Assembly: GCF_037975245.1 (NCBI RefSeq)
Contig: NC_092570.1
Location: 7,379,001 to 7,443,000, forward strand
Length of the DNA: 64,000 nt
Source of the DNA: Apostichopus japonicus
Taxonomy: Eukaryota; Echinodermata; Holothuroidea; Aspidochirotida; Stichopodidae
Reading direction: 5' to 3'
Shown: positions 22,660 through 33,240 of the stretch, in pieces
Position numbering within the stretch: position 1 is the stretch's first letter
Layout of the letters: each line of letters starts with the position of its first letter
Translations under genes and position numbers: made by a program
Notes under the pieces: generated by a model
The model's input: only the letters and a program-made list of their open reading frames with translations
Told to the model about the DNA's origin: nothing
The model's database searches: none

Positions 22660-23255
22660 ATTTTTTTCATTTTTTTTTTCATTATATATTTGATCCAATC
22701 ACAAAAACAGTATACAAACAACAAAGTATGAAAACACAAAGCGGACCAGGGTGTACAAAAGGAAACCAAATTCCTGTAGCCCGGAGGCCTGTACACCCTT
22801 ACAATAAGAGCCTTGGAACTAAAATAAATATATAATATTCATAAATAAAGCCATAAGAAAAATAAGAATTAAAATTGACAAATTACACGTGTGATTAAGC
22901 TAAGAAATGTTTCTTAATATTGCACACAAATGACTGGTAGGAACCACACAAGAGCAAATTCCTGGTCTCGGGGGGAAGTTCATACCAAATCCTAGGAAAT
23001 TGGTTCAAAAAATTCATTTTCAAAACATTTGTTCTTGCAAAAGCATGATTAAAAAGTAAATTCTCAGTGTGGCGGGAATTTACAGTGATGCTTACAATAG
23101 CAGGACAAGAAAATTTACCAAAAAAGCGCTTTGTAACAAAAAGAACCAAGAGAAGTTTATATCGATTAGTAAAGAATACCAACCAAGAATACTCCTTACG
23201 TCCCCATTGTGATCATATAATTGTCCCCCTGGGGGAAAATATTTACACATTGTAA
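22660..23255 (-). pseudogene. 3' end of a CR1/L2-like LINE
   Basis: A 95-codon minus-strand frame (23182-22895) reads SRHTENLLFNHAFARTN, then FPRIWYELPPETRN, and ends KKHFLA, the typical C-terminus of CR1/L2-type reverse-transcriptase ORFs (arginine-rich stretch, FPRIWNELP-like motif). A 3' UTR follows, then A-rich sequence on the minus strand (T-rich runs at about 22662-22683 on plus). The 5' part is absent, as in a 5'-truncated insertion. Confidence 0.78.
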
Positions 23256-24047
23256 TTACTTAAAATCTGTTCATTTCGTCAATAGGGACCCAAGTATTGA
23301 CAGATAGGTATTGAAATGAAGTTTTAATTTTTATAATTTTTTTTTATAATTGAGCTAATTAGATGTGTAAATATGCAAATGAGGTTATGATACAAACAAT
23401 GTACTTTTTTTGCCCATTTGAAATTATTTTGATGAAATCTGCTGGACTTTTGATAGTTTGATGAGTTCAAGACATCTTATTTCATAAGTAAAATATAATT
23501 TGATGTTTGAATGTGAGGAATATGACTGATTTTCCCCCCTCCAAACAAACAAATGTATTCTGTAATACATTGATAGTCACGCGTAACGGTAAGTCTATAT
23601 ATACCAATTGCGCTACATACACAATACATAGTACATACAGTGTGCAAACAGTGTGCATACAGTATGCGGCTTACCGTATCAGAATTTCAGAGTCAGAATC
23701 TTCTTCTCCAAAGGCTTGATGGTAAAATTGCCCATAAAAAGAAGGTCTAACGCCTCTTAGAAGTATTTAGCCATGATAATATGTGCTAAATAGGTACCGT
23801 TTCATTTACGTGAGTGATTGCATTGACCCTAACGACGCTAAGCATATCAACTGTGGTTGACCGAAATTCTTTACCGTAGAAATGCTCGAGTTGAATTGCT
23901 AGGGATTACTCACAAAGTGGAGGCGCTATTGCTTAATTGTTTCTATGTAGAGTTGAATTTCAGTGTGGCGCTTCTGGAGAGCTAAAAATCTTTTCTGTAG
24001 GGTGAGGCATTCGGGAGAAATATTTTCGGAAACTTGACCGTTTTTTG
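23256..24047. other. Intergenic, no gene seen
   Basis: AT-rich sequence, no coding motif. Only scattered short near-repeats near 23600-23660 (ATACAGTGTGCAAACAGTGT). Confidence 0.45.
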
Positions 24048-24055
24048 GCCTTAAC

Positions 24056-24676
24056 CAAGGGCGGCGGAAGCACTTTTAATCTGGGGGGCACCGACATCAA
24101 AGGGCACTTTGCAGAAATTAGATTGGACTGATGTAGCCTTATATTTAGTACCCTTTATAACTCTTATTGTATTATCTTATTTGCGTATACACATCACTCC
24201 ATCAACGCCCCCCCCCCCCTGCAATATCCAATGTGCAAATTGGGAAACAAGGAACAAGTTTTCTATTGAGACAAGGTGAGGTGAAATCATGCTAGTTGCT
24301 AATGTAGGAATCTTCCGAATTAGAGTTTATTTCTTGTTAATATCTTAACAATTTTTTTCCATTCGAAATCGCTTTGAGTTTGATCCACAGAAATTCATTA
24401 AAAGTCAGGGGCGTAGCCAGGATTTGCAAAGTTGTATGCACGACTATCTGAGCGGAGCGCCACCGTCGGTTGGCGCGGAGCGTACAAGAAAATTTTTGGT
24501 TTTACAAACCCCTCAGATGGCCGGAAACGGCCCTTCCCGAGTGTTCATTCTGGTTCCCTGGCCTCTTGCTAACTTGAGACACCTCAATTTTTATATAGAA
24601 AAAGGGCACATTTTTTAACCTGAGGAAAAGTGGGGGGGGCACGTGCCCCCTGTGCCCCCCGGTTCCGCCGCCCTTG
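24056..24676. mobile_element. Composite hAT-type MITE (family 3)
   Basis: 621-bp element with ends CAAGGGCGGCGGAA and TTCCGCCGCCCTTG, and a perfect 8-bp duplication GCCTTAAC (24048-24055 and 24677-24684). Its inner part from about 24411 begins CAGGGGCGTAGCCAGG, itself a hAT-like terminus. The shared module follows (24442-24487: ACTATCTGAGCGGAGCGCCA, then GGTTGGCGCGGAGCG). The right half therefore resembles the 53345-53629 family and the left half does not, suggesting nesting or recombination. Confidence 0.87.
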
Positions 24677-24684
24677 GCCTTAAC

Positions 24685-25045
24685 ATAGACCGAAAAACGT
24701 TATTTTTTGACATATTTTCCCCAAATATAGAGCCATCTCTCTACATATGCCTCTGAGGCTCCTGATTTGATTCCTTGTATGTATTAGATAGTTGTATAAG
24801 ATAGGGTCAGTTGACTGACATTTTTCACTGTTCTCACGATTTTTTTGAAAAACGACCGGTGTTTTGAATGTAAACAAATCTTTGAAGACAAAAAAAAAAA
24901 AAGTCCATGTGACCCCCTCGGAAAAAGGTTGTTTATTGATGCAGGCTGTCTTATGTGCAAAATAAAGCTATGGGAAGCTCTCTAGTGTATTCCTATCTCG
25001 AGTAATGATTTTCTAAAAGCATGTGTCATTAAAGGGCAATATTAG
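24685..25045. other. Intergenic, no gene seen
   Basis: Short AT-rich spacer with a 12-14 nt A run near 24890. No feature is recognised. Confidence 0.5.
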
Positions 25046-27519
25046 TTCAAGGAGTACTATACTCCATTTCCTGTCTCCTTTGTCCTAAAATAAAACGAGT
25101 TGCACTCCTCTGGACTCCCTCCAGTCTACCTTCATGAGTCAGATTCTGGGGTCCCCAGGCAGGTAAACCATAATCTAAAACAGGGACAACCAAGAATTTA
25201 AAAAGCATAAGGCGAACCGTGCTGCTCAGACCAGCTGAAACAGAACGAAGAAACCCAATAAGTTTACGGGCTTTAGCAGAAACATAATCAATGTGATTAT
25301 TCCAATTAAGTTGACTATCAAAGATAATACCAAGATATTTGTGAGTGAACATTGTCCAGCAGACTTCCATTAAGGACATAGTGGGGAGCTGGGGGTTTTC
25401 TTCTTCTTTGTAAGCCGCATTACTTTACTCTTTGATGCATTAATACTCATTTTGTTAAGAGTACACCAAAGCTGAATTATATCATGCTGAAATGCAATAG
25501 AATCAGCATTACTATGGATGTATCTATAAATCAAAGCATCATCTGCAAACAAAGAGCATTGAGATGACAGATTATATGTAAAATCATTGATAAAAAGTAT
25601 TTTGACGAAAGGACAATGTTGACGCAAGGACACTCACTTGGGGTACCCCAGATCTGACTTTAACCCATGAGGAGTTATTACCATAAAAATGAACTCTTTG
25701 TAATCTATCAAACAAACAGACTGGACCCAGTGCCAGACTGGTCCAGCTGATCAAGTATATTAGAGATGTCAGATATAGAAATATCCAAACTAGATAGTGG
25801 TTGGATTGGTAGTTGGCATTCAGGAGGACCTACCAGAGGCTCATCAGCAGAATTAAAAACAGATAAAAAGTACTTATTAAATGCCTCCGCAATATCTTTG
25901 GACTTGTGCAGCAGAGACGTGCCACATTTAAAATTATCAGGCAGGTGTGACTAACGTCTACTTCTAACAAATGACCAGAATCGCTTGTAATTATCAGAAT
26001 TAGACAAAAGATCATTAATGTAAGCCCAGTATGCTTTATTAACCTTAGACTGTACTAAATTCTCCTAAAGGTTTTGTAAGTATTCCAGTGATTTATAAAT
26101 TTGACTGTTTTGCATTTTTTTTAAGCAGCCTACGTTTCTTTTTCAGGAGTTTTGCCAGATCTCCATTTATCCAAGGGCTTTTACCCCTATTATTGGTCAT
26201 GTTGGTGGGTATCGATTCCCTAACTGCAGCGGACCATAAATCAAGGAAGCCATTCCAGGATGACTCGACATCATGGTCGTTGATCACCATGTCCCAGGGT
26301 GCAATATGTGGTAGAATATTTAAATGCTCAAAATCACCCTGCTTATAATTAAGAAAACTTCTAATGATTTTTGGTTTCTTAGGGAGCTTGAATCTTTTCA
26401 AATGGACACTAACAGCATGGTGGTCACTGCCCACCGGATTATCAATTACCCTTGTATTAACAAACTCAAGAGCTGTTGTGAATAACAAATCAATCACTGA
26501 ACCTTGACATGGGTTCAATGCCGAGGGACGAGTGATACCATCAATAAGTTTTTCAAATTAGCCACAGTCATAATATATGGTTGATAGCTGTAGCAGGTTA
26601 TTATTCATTTCACCAGCCCAGTCAATGTTAAAATCACCACCCAGTTTAACACCAGAATAGTTTGACAAGTCAATCTTAGATATACTGTCCTTCACAGAAT
26701 TTCAAAAAATCTTGGGTAGCATTTGGTGGTCTATAAAGAGTTCCAATTAACCATCTTCTATTATCAGTCGAGTCAGAAATGTCCACCCACAAAAGTTCTA
26801 GATTGTCCAGTTCGAACAAAGACTGACGTGTGGGATGTAAATTCGAAGAAAATGCTGAAAGGATGCCACCTCCTCTAGCTTCACGGTCTTTCCTATAAAC
26901 TATATAGTCAGATGAGAAGCTGGGTTCACTAGTGTCACACTCACTGGACAACCAGGTTTCGGTAATACAGATGAAGTTGTATGTATTTATGGCAAGATAC
27001 GCTAGGAGGTTTGGTAATTTACTGCGTAGACTTGAACATAATCCCATGTAGATCAGCTCGATTGTGTGTAATAGTAGATTGTGTAGTACCAACCGATAGA
27101 TCGAGATCCGAGTTGTTTACATTGGTATCAGAATAATAAGATATAGAGTATTGTCACCACAAGTAGCATAGGGTAACCTAGTACAATCTGGGCATATCCA
27201 ATGCTCGTCAGTATTGAATTAAACTTGAAACTCCGTAGTATTTAAAGATGAACATTTAACATGCCACCAATAACAGCAGCACTCACAGTAGATGGAGTTC
27301 TGGTTCCTTCGAATTGGTCTGAAGCATGCACCACATGGGCACTGAACAGGTCCCGGGTTGACTTCAACATCTCCACTTAATAAACTGACTTTAGTTCCAT
27401 GTAGATTCGAAGTTGTTATGGCCGTCAGGGATAGGGACCATGCTGTGATGTGCTTTAGATATATATTCAGAAACAGTGCACAGATAACAAGTGCTAGACT
27501 TCCGTAACTTGACATTTTA
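25046..27519 (-). pseudogene. CR1-like non-LTR retrotransposon with 2A peptide and PHD-like finger, RT core deleted
   Basis: On the minus strand, in order: a hydrophobic N-terminus from the ATG at 27515; a 2A-like ribosome-skipping motif SGDVEVNPGP; a PHD-like zinc finger (CPCGACFRP, YCECCCYWWHVKC, continued after a frameshift near 27225 by HWICPDC); an APE-type endonuclease (ICITETWLSSE, RGGG, GTLYRPP, later DLLFTT, SDHHAVSVHL, KSPWIN); then an RT remnant. In the RT, sequence jumps near 25735 from a pre-RT linker to DRLQRVHF and SGVPQ. The first fingers/palm motifs including the first catalytic Asp are therefore missing, while FADDALIY and the thumb (KYLGIIFDSQL, QRSATRFIL) remain. Further frameshifts mark it as dead. 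2A peptides beside PHD fingers are known in sea-urchin CR1-type elements; the clade is inferred from this layout. Confidence 0.9.
27219..27515 (-). CDS. 2A-PHD N-terminal frame of the CR1-like element
   Basis: 98-codon frame of the retrotransposon above. About residues 4-40 contain a hydrophobic, signal-like stretch. The 2A consensus DxExNPGP is fully kept (GDVEVNPGP), where ribosomes would release the chain between Gly and Pro. A Cys/His cluster follows with CxxC, WWHVKC and, after the frameshift, CPDC, matching the C4HC3 spacing pattern of a PHD finger. A combined signal/2A layout is known in some such elements; activity of this copy is not shown. Confidence 0.85.
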   Translation of the reverse strand: MSSYGSLALVICALFLNIYLKHITAWSLSLTAITTSNLHGTKVSLLSGDVEVNPGPVQCPCGACFRPIRRNQNSIYCECCCYWWHVKCSSLNTTEFQV

Positions 27520-28908
27520 CGTAGTGTGGGTCAAGGATTTGTAGCAGAAACTTCGGAAGTAAAGGCATACAGTCGTAACTAGGCCAAATACATGAATATG
27601 TAGTTCACAAATTATGGTGTTTGATGAAAATAACACTGGTTGTAGGCCGACAGAGTTCACAGCGAAATTGATGTAACGTTAACTATATAGGCTAATAAGT
27701 AAAGCCAAGCAGATCTAACGTTAGCCTAGGCTGAACGTAACCATTATGAAATTGATTTGTGCGTTCCTTAGGCTACTGATTTGTGAAACTGGTACATGTA
27801 GATTACTGTTCAATTCCGGTCAGTGTTACTTACAGTCTGCCAGAAACGGAAACTATTCGTCACGATTAGCTCTCAAAATTGTTCCCTTAGACCATCGGAT
27901 GTTATCTGTTTGCTTGTACTCGTATATGAATGGCAAATTGAAAAGTTCGTTACGACAAATGGCAATAAAATGTAATAAACCAAAGATTGTCAGAAGTGAG
28001 ATTCGAACCCATGCCTTCATTCGAACCCACGCCACATATCAACCTCTAGAACTGATGATCCTTTTGGCTATAATATAGTATCAGCGAAGTGTGTTACCGC
28101 GTAGCCTATTGGCTGTACGAAGATGAAAAAGTGTATAGCATAAGTGATGTGGCTGTCATGTGGTAACGTACGGACAGTAGCATGGTTGAGCACAGTAGTA
28201 TACTATTAGCTATATATAACACCCACTTCAACATGTCAGGGAGTTGTTTACTATACTGAAAACTGCTCATTCAAAATCAGACAGACATATCGTATTATAT
28301 TGAGACAATCTTAATTTGAAAAACAATAACAAGATTCTCCGGAACAATTGTCATCACAATCAACTGTTAAATTAGGCCTATTTAGCTAATTACATTGAGC
28401 ACCAGGAAGCAGTAGGATGCATTTACACGTTCCAATTACATATATAATCAATCAAATCTCGACTATACTCGTAAACTGCTTGAAGTACTCAGAATGAAAA
28501 AGTACTCGTATGTAGGCTACTCCGTATAGATTCTAAAATACTGTAACTCGGACTTTGGTACTTGGTACTCGGAACCCTAAAAAGTGGTGGCTCGAAAGTA
28601 CTCGGAGAAATGTACACAATTATACAACACTGCAGACCAGGCTGTAATTAACAATATGAGTACCGGATAAGCGAAAATGACGCCAAATAGTTTTGTGTTG
28701 TGAACTAAGAGTGTGAAGCTTGTTGATGCTCATTTTAATTCTACGGACATATACTGAAGTCTTTGGCCAACGACACTGGAAAGAAAAATATTCTCGGATG
28801 TGTTAAGACTCAAGGACAGTGGATCTTAACGGTAAAAAAAACACAAAGAAGATGCAGAACTTATTCAGGAAACTGGATTAAAAAATAAGGAATGAAATAT
28901 GTGGCATC
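27520..28908. other. Spacer between two LINEs, no gene seen
   Basis: May contain the 5' UTRs of both LINEs. Two B-box-like motifs in reverse orientation, ATTCGAACCCATGCC and ATTCGAACCCACGCC (about 28000-28035), hint at a decayed tRNA-like head. The sequence around 28480-28620 has repeated TACTCGG/ACTCGG words similar to 54860-55100. No coding motif is recognised. Confidence 0.4.
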
Positions 28909-31900
28909 ATGGGAGTGACCAAGACCATAATAACCGTTAGTGTTTTGGGAGTCCCAACGTACATTACCGATGATGAAATTTCTGGAAAATTTGAAGAATA
29001 CGGATGTATATTGAGATCTATATGGGTACATAAACATTACGAAGACTACCCCAACATAGAAAATGGCATCAGATACGTTAGACTCGAATTACCAAACAGT
29101 GTTGATTCTCTACAGTACGAAATCACTATAGTGGGAACTCACCTAAGATTAAAGTACAATGGTCAATCACAGGTGTGTAATCGCTGCGTATCCGATGCCC
29201 ACAAATACACGTGTAGAGAGTGCGGTCGGTCAACAAGGGCATTCAGCGAACCGCTGCCCTTAAATCCTTTTCTACAAATGCAACAAACCACACGAGTTAC
29301 CACTGCGATGAAAAGGACGACACGGAAACAATAGATGAGGACACAGAAATCAAGACCCCAATTGACAAGCCAACGACTAATGAGGACACTACAGAGAGGT
29401 CAACTAATTATGATGCTCAGGAAAGCGAATCGAGACCGGAGAATATAGTGGGGTATTAATTAGCAAAAGATAAAGACGGGGAACGCATGAGTGACCTGAA
29501 AGAGAGTAGTCAGCAGCCTCCTGTAAAGAAAACAGACCAATACCGTGATATTAACAGACCTAGGACCGAGTCAACAGTTATGGAAGGTAATGCTAACCTG
29601 ACTAAAGTTCAGCCGAGAAAGGAGAGCGAAGGTAATCAACAAGTTGACGCAAAGATGTAGCGAACCCTGTCAACGAGTGACGGAGCAGACTGGACAGTCG
29701 TAAAGAAGAAGAATACAAGTCAGCAACAGAGGAAGAACATCCCCAGGCCCAACGTCACAACCATCAGGGGATATCATACAAGGGAAAGGGACGATCAGAA
29801 CCAAATAACATTTACATTATCTTACCAATATTATTGTTATCACTAATGGCGTCACCTATACTCCACGATAATAACGGCCTCGGGGAAATAATGTCTGGTG
29901 TATATTACCATAACATAGACTCATATAACAATTTGCCCCCTCATTACGGTATATCACTGTACCACCGCAACAGTCGTAGCCTAAACAATAAGTTTGACGA
30001 TATTAACACTTTCATTTCTGTATTAAATAATGATTTTACGGCAATTGGATTCACAGAAACCTGGTTCAATGAAAAATGTTCTCCTCTCATAAAAATGGAT
30101 AATTACAAACTTGTTGTAAAACATCGTGACAATAAACGGGGCGGTGGAGTCAGTGCCTATTTGTACGTAAAGATATAAGTTTTATTTGTAGACCCGACCT
30201 ATCAATCTTTGATAATTCTATATAGAGTCTCTCTTTATAGAGGCTACAAAACATAAATTCAAAGGATAAATTTCTTATCGGCAGAGTCTACAGACCACCT
30301 AGTGGTTCTTTAGATGAGTTTTGTGTTAATCTGGAAAATATTTTCAACATCATATCGAATAAAAACTGTAAAACCTACATAATGGGTGATTATTAAATTG
30401 ATTTATCGAATGAAATCAAATCAACAACGTTTTTAAATATTCTCTATTCGAACGGATTCATCCCTACAATAACTATTCCAACTCGTATTAGTAGTATTTC
30501 TACAAGCCTGATAGATAACGTTGTTACAAACGATGATTCTACGATTACTTCAGGGGTTCAAAATAACTGATTTAAGTGACCATTTTCCGATAATTCTAAC
30601 AGTGGTAGGGAAGAAAATCAGATCAAACAATACCATCTATATACGTAATTACAATACTAACAACATAAAGCATTTTACTTCTGAAATAAGGGACACATCT
30701 TGGGATAATGTTTTAAACGAAGATGATGTCAATTCTGCTTATAATACTTTTTTAATTCTCTCAGTTCAACTAATAATAATTGTTTTCATATTCGCCAAAT
30801 CAGTCAAAAACAGCGTCGTATAGAAAGAAACACCCCTGGATTACGAATGGCAGTGACTTCCTTTAAATGGAAGCACAAACTTTTTAGACGTCAATTAAAG
30901 TCTTCTACAGATACGAACAAGTCTATGTATACAACCTATCGTAATAAGCTTAACCAAATAATTAGACTTTCGAAGAAGCTCTATTTTGACAATAAATTTA
31001 ATGAGAGCAGAAATAACACAAACCATACATGGCGTACTATTAATGAAATGTTGCACCATACCCGTAAAGAATCATTATATTCTGCTGCTTTCAAAAATGG
31101 TGACCAAGAAACCAGTGATTAAAATATCATTGCGAATTACTTCAACAATTTCTATGTAAAACTTGGACCATCGCTTGCTAGTAAAAATAAATAACAAAGG
31201 TAAATCACATAGTACCATCCATGATAACAATATAGTCATTCAATATTCACATTCCCAGTCACAGAAGAAGAACTAATTTAAATTGCAGCTTTCAACTTGA
31301 AACCCAATAAAGCAGCAGGATATGATGATTTCAAAAAAATTGTAAAAAAGATTGTAAAAAAATGTTATTCCTTTTATTGCTAAGCCTTTGACCCATATAT
31401 GTAATTTATCATTTAACACTGGCATATTCCCAGATAAACTTAAAATGGCAAAGGTTAAACCAATCTATGAAAAAGGAGATTCACATGTATATGAGAATTA
31501 TCGACCGATTTCAATGCTTTCCTGTTTTTCTAAAAGTATAGAATTACGACTTATGTTCAATCGCATATTCAATTTTCTTAACCAATATGATATTCTTTGT
31601 AAAGAACAGTTCGGCTTTCGACCCGAATATTCTACTGAATTGCAGGCTTTGCCAGATGCAGTTAACAGTTTACATACTAGTCTTAATATAATGGGGAAAA
31701 TTGCATAGGTGTATTCAACGACCTTTCGAAGGCGTTTGACACGATCGATCATACCGTCCTTATCAATAAATTATATTCATACGGCATTATAGGAACTACT
31801 CCCAAGGCTGGCTTGAAAGCTACCGGTATATTTCGACTTGAACAGATATCGTCGAGAGCGACGACATAATCATATTATCTTCCACGGTGTCAATTGAATT

Positions 31901-32662
31901 AAATAAAAGAATTAATTGGTTTTCAGCCAAAAAATTATCACTCAATGTACAAAAAAGTAATTACATTGTCTTTAATACTTGTAATACACTTATTTGGAAA
32001 AATAAAAAGATATATGTATGGACGGGAAAATAATCAAGCAAGTGTCTACTACTAAGTTTTTAGGTGTAAATGTTGATTGTAAACTTAGCTGGCGCAACCA
32101 TATTTCAACTATATGCAGTATAATTTCACGGAATGTTGGCATATTATCTAAGTTGAAATATTTTCTATCGGTAAACATACTCAGAGCACTATACCAGACC
32201 CTGATTGTCCCGCATCTCACTTATTTTTGTTCCATTATTTGGTCTGGTACACACAATATCAACCATAACAATCTTATCATACTCCAAAAGGCAGCCATTC
32301 GCCACATAACACACTCAGCCCCCCGTGAGCACACCAGTTCCCTATTTAAGAAACTTAACTTACTAACATTGCACGATCTCATTAAAGTTAAGCTTGCATT
32401 ATTTGCCTACAAGACCTGGAATGGATTACTACCAGCTACCTTTGACCATTCTTTAGTCAGAAACAGAGATGTACATAGTCATAACACAAGGCATGCTAAT
32501 CATGCCCACTATAATCTCTACAATACCACCATTGGAACTTTAAGCCTACAAATCCGTGCAACAAAAACATGGAATCTACTAACGAATGATTTAAAGAGTA
32601 AAAAGTCATTCACATCCTTTTCAAGAAAGTTGTTATGTAAGGAAATAGTAACTAGTTACTGA
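28909..32662 (+). pseudogene. APE-type LINE (CR1/L2-like group), ORF1 and broken ORF2
   Basis: ORF1 opens at 28909 and reads about 140 codons with a zinc-knuckle-like cluster (CNRCVSDAHKYTCRECG). It continues after frameshifts to DGADWTVVKKKN near 29690-29720. ORF2 begins near 29846: endonuclease motifs LNNKFDDI, FTETWFNE and KRGGGV, then a badly broken stretch with MGDY followed by a stop, and SDHFPI. The RT follows (KVKPIYEKGD, YRPISML, EQFGFRP), then the motif-A region [16 protein letters not shown] in another frame at 31709. Next comes an abrupt jump near 31850 directly to LNVQKSNYIVF, so the YADD block is missing. The C-terminal 214 codons (32018-32662) are open: TKFLGVNVD, LPATFDHSL, SRKLLCKEI. 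The 3' UTR runs to about 32860. Many stops and frameshifts show a dead copy. Confidence 0.88.
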
Positions 32663-32870
32663 CTACTACCAAATTATATACTTGTATATAAGTACTACAT
32701 GCAATGAACGTTTAATTTGTATTTATATTTAATATGTATATGTGTATATATAATTTTTCTTTCTTTCTTAAGGGAGTCTTCCACACTGTTACGCTTTTAA
32801 ACTTTATGGAAGGAGTCCCTCCATTTTGTACTTTTGTGGAAAAACAAATCAATAAATAATTACTGTATAC
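32663..32870 (+). mobile_element. 3' UTR of the 28.9-kb LINE
   Basis: AT-rich, non-coding sequence after the ORF2 stop, with the paired GGGAGTCTTCC and GGAGTCCCTCC words and an end near AATCAATAAATAATTAC. The exact 3' terminus is not fixed. Confidence 0.5.
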
Positions 32871-33013
32871 TTTGGAAGTATAGGCCTGCTACAGTAATAT
32901 TTCCATGTATCACCTATTGCGTGTACATGTTTTGTAATGTATACACATACAAATGAAGACAACACACACACACATAATGGGTCTCCGTAACCACACGTCC
33001 TATATATAACATT

Positions 33014-33240
33014 AAGGCGAAGTGTATAGCCTAGTGGTTAGCGGCGTCTCCCAGTCATGAGATCCCCGGTTCGATTCCCCGCCGACAGCAAAGTGTGTCG
33101 TCTGGCAAGGGTGTTGTTCAATAACAACTTCCCGACATGGACGTTAAATGGATGTGTGCCGAGAGATTGGCTTCGGTCAGCTTGCGAGTCTACAAGCCTC
33201 CATGGCTTCTTTCGCGAGTTCCTGCTTGCGGGAAAATCAC
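33014..33240 (+). mobile_element. tRNA-derived SINE (copy 3, different head)
   Basis: Head: TATAGCCTAGTGGTTAGCGG (A box) and CCGGTTCGATTCC (B box). The body holds TTGTTCAATAACAACTTCCC and GACGTTAAATGGATG. The tail, GGCTTCGGTCAGCTTGCGAG then GCTTCTTTCGCGAGTTCCTG, matches the 3' parts of the SINEs at 13.4 and 14.2 kb, while the head differs from theirs. It is probably a related subfamily. Confidence 0.83.
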
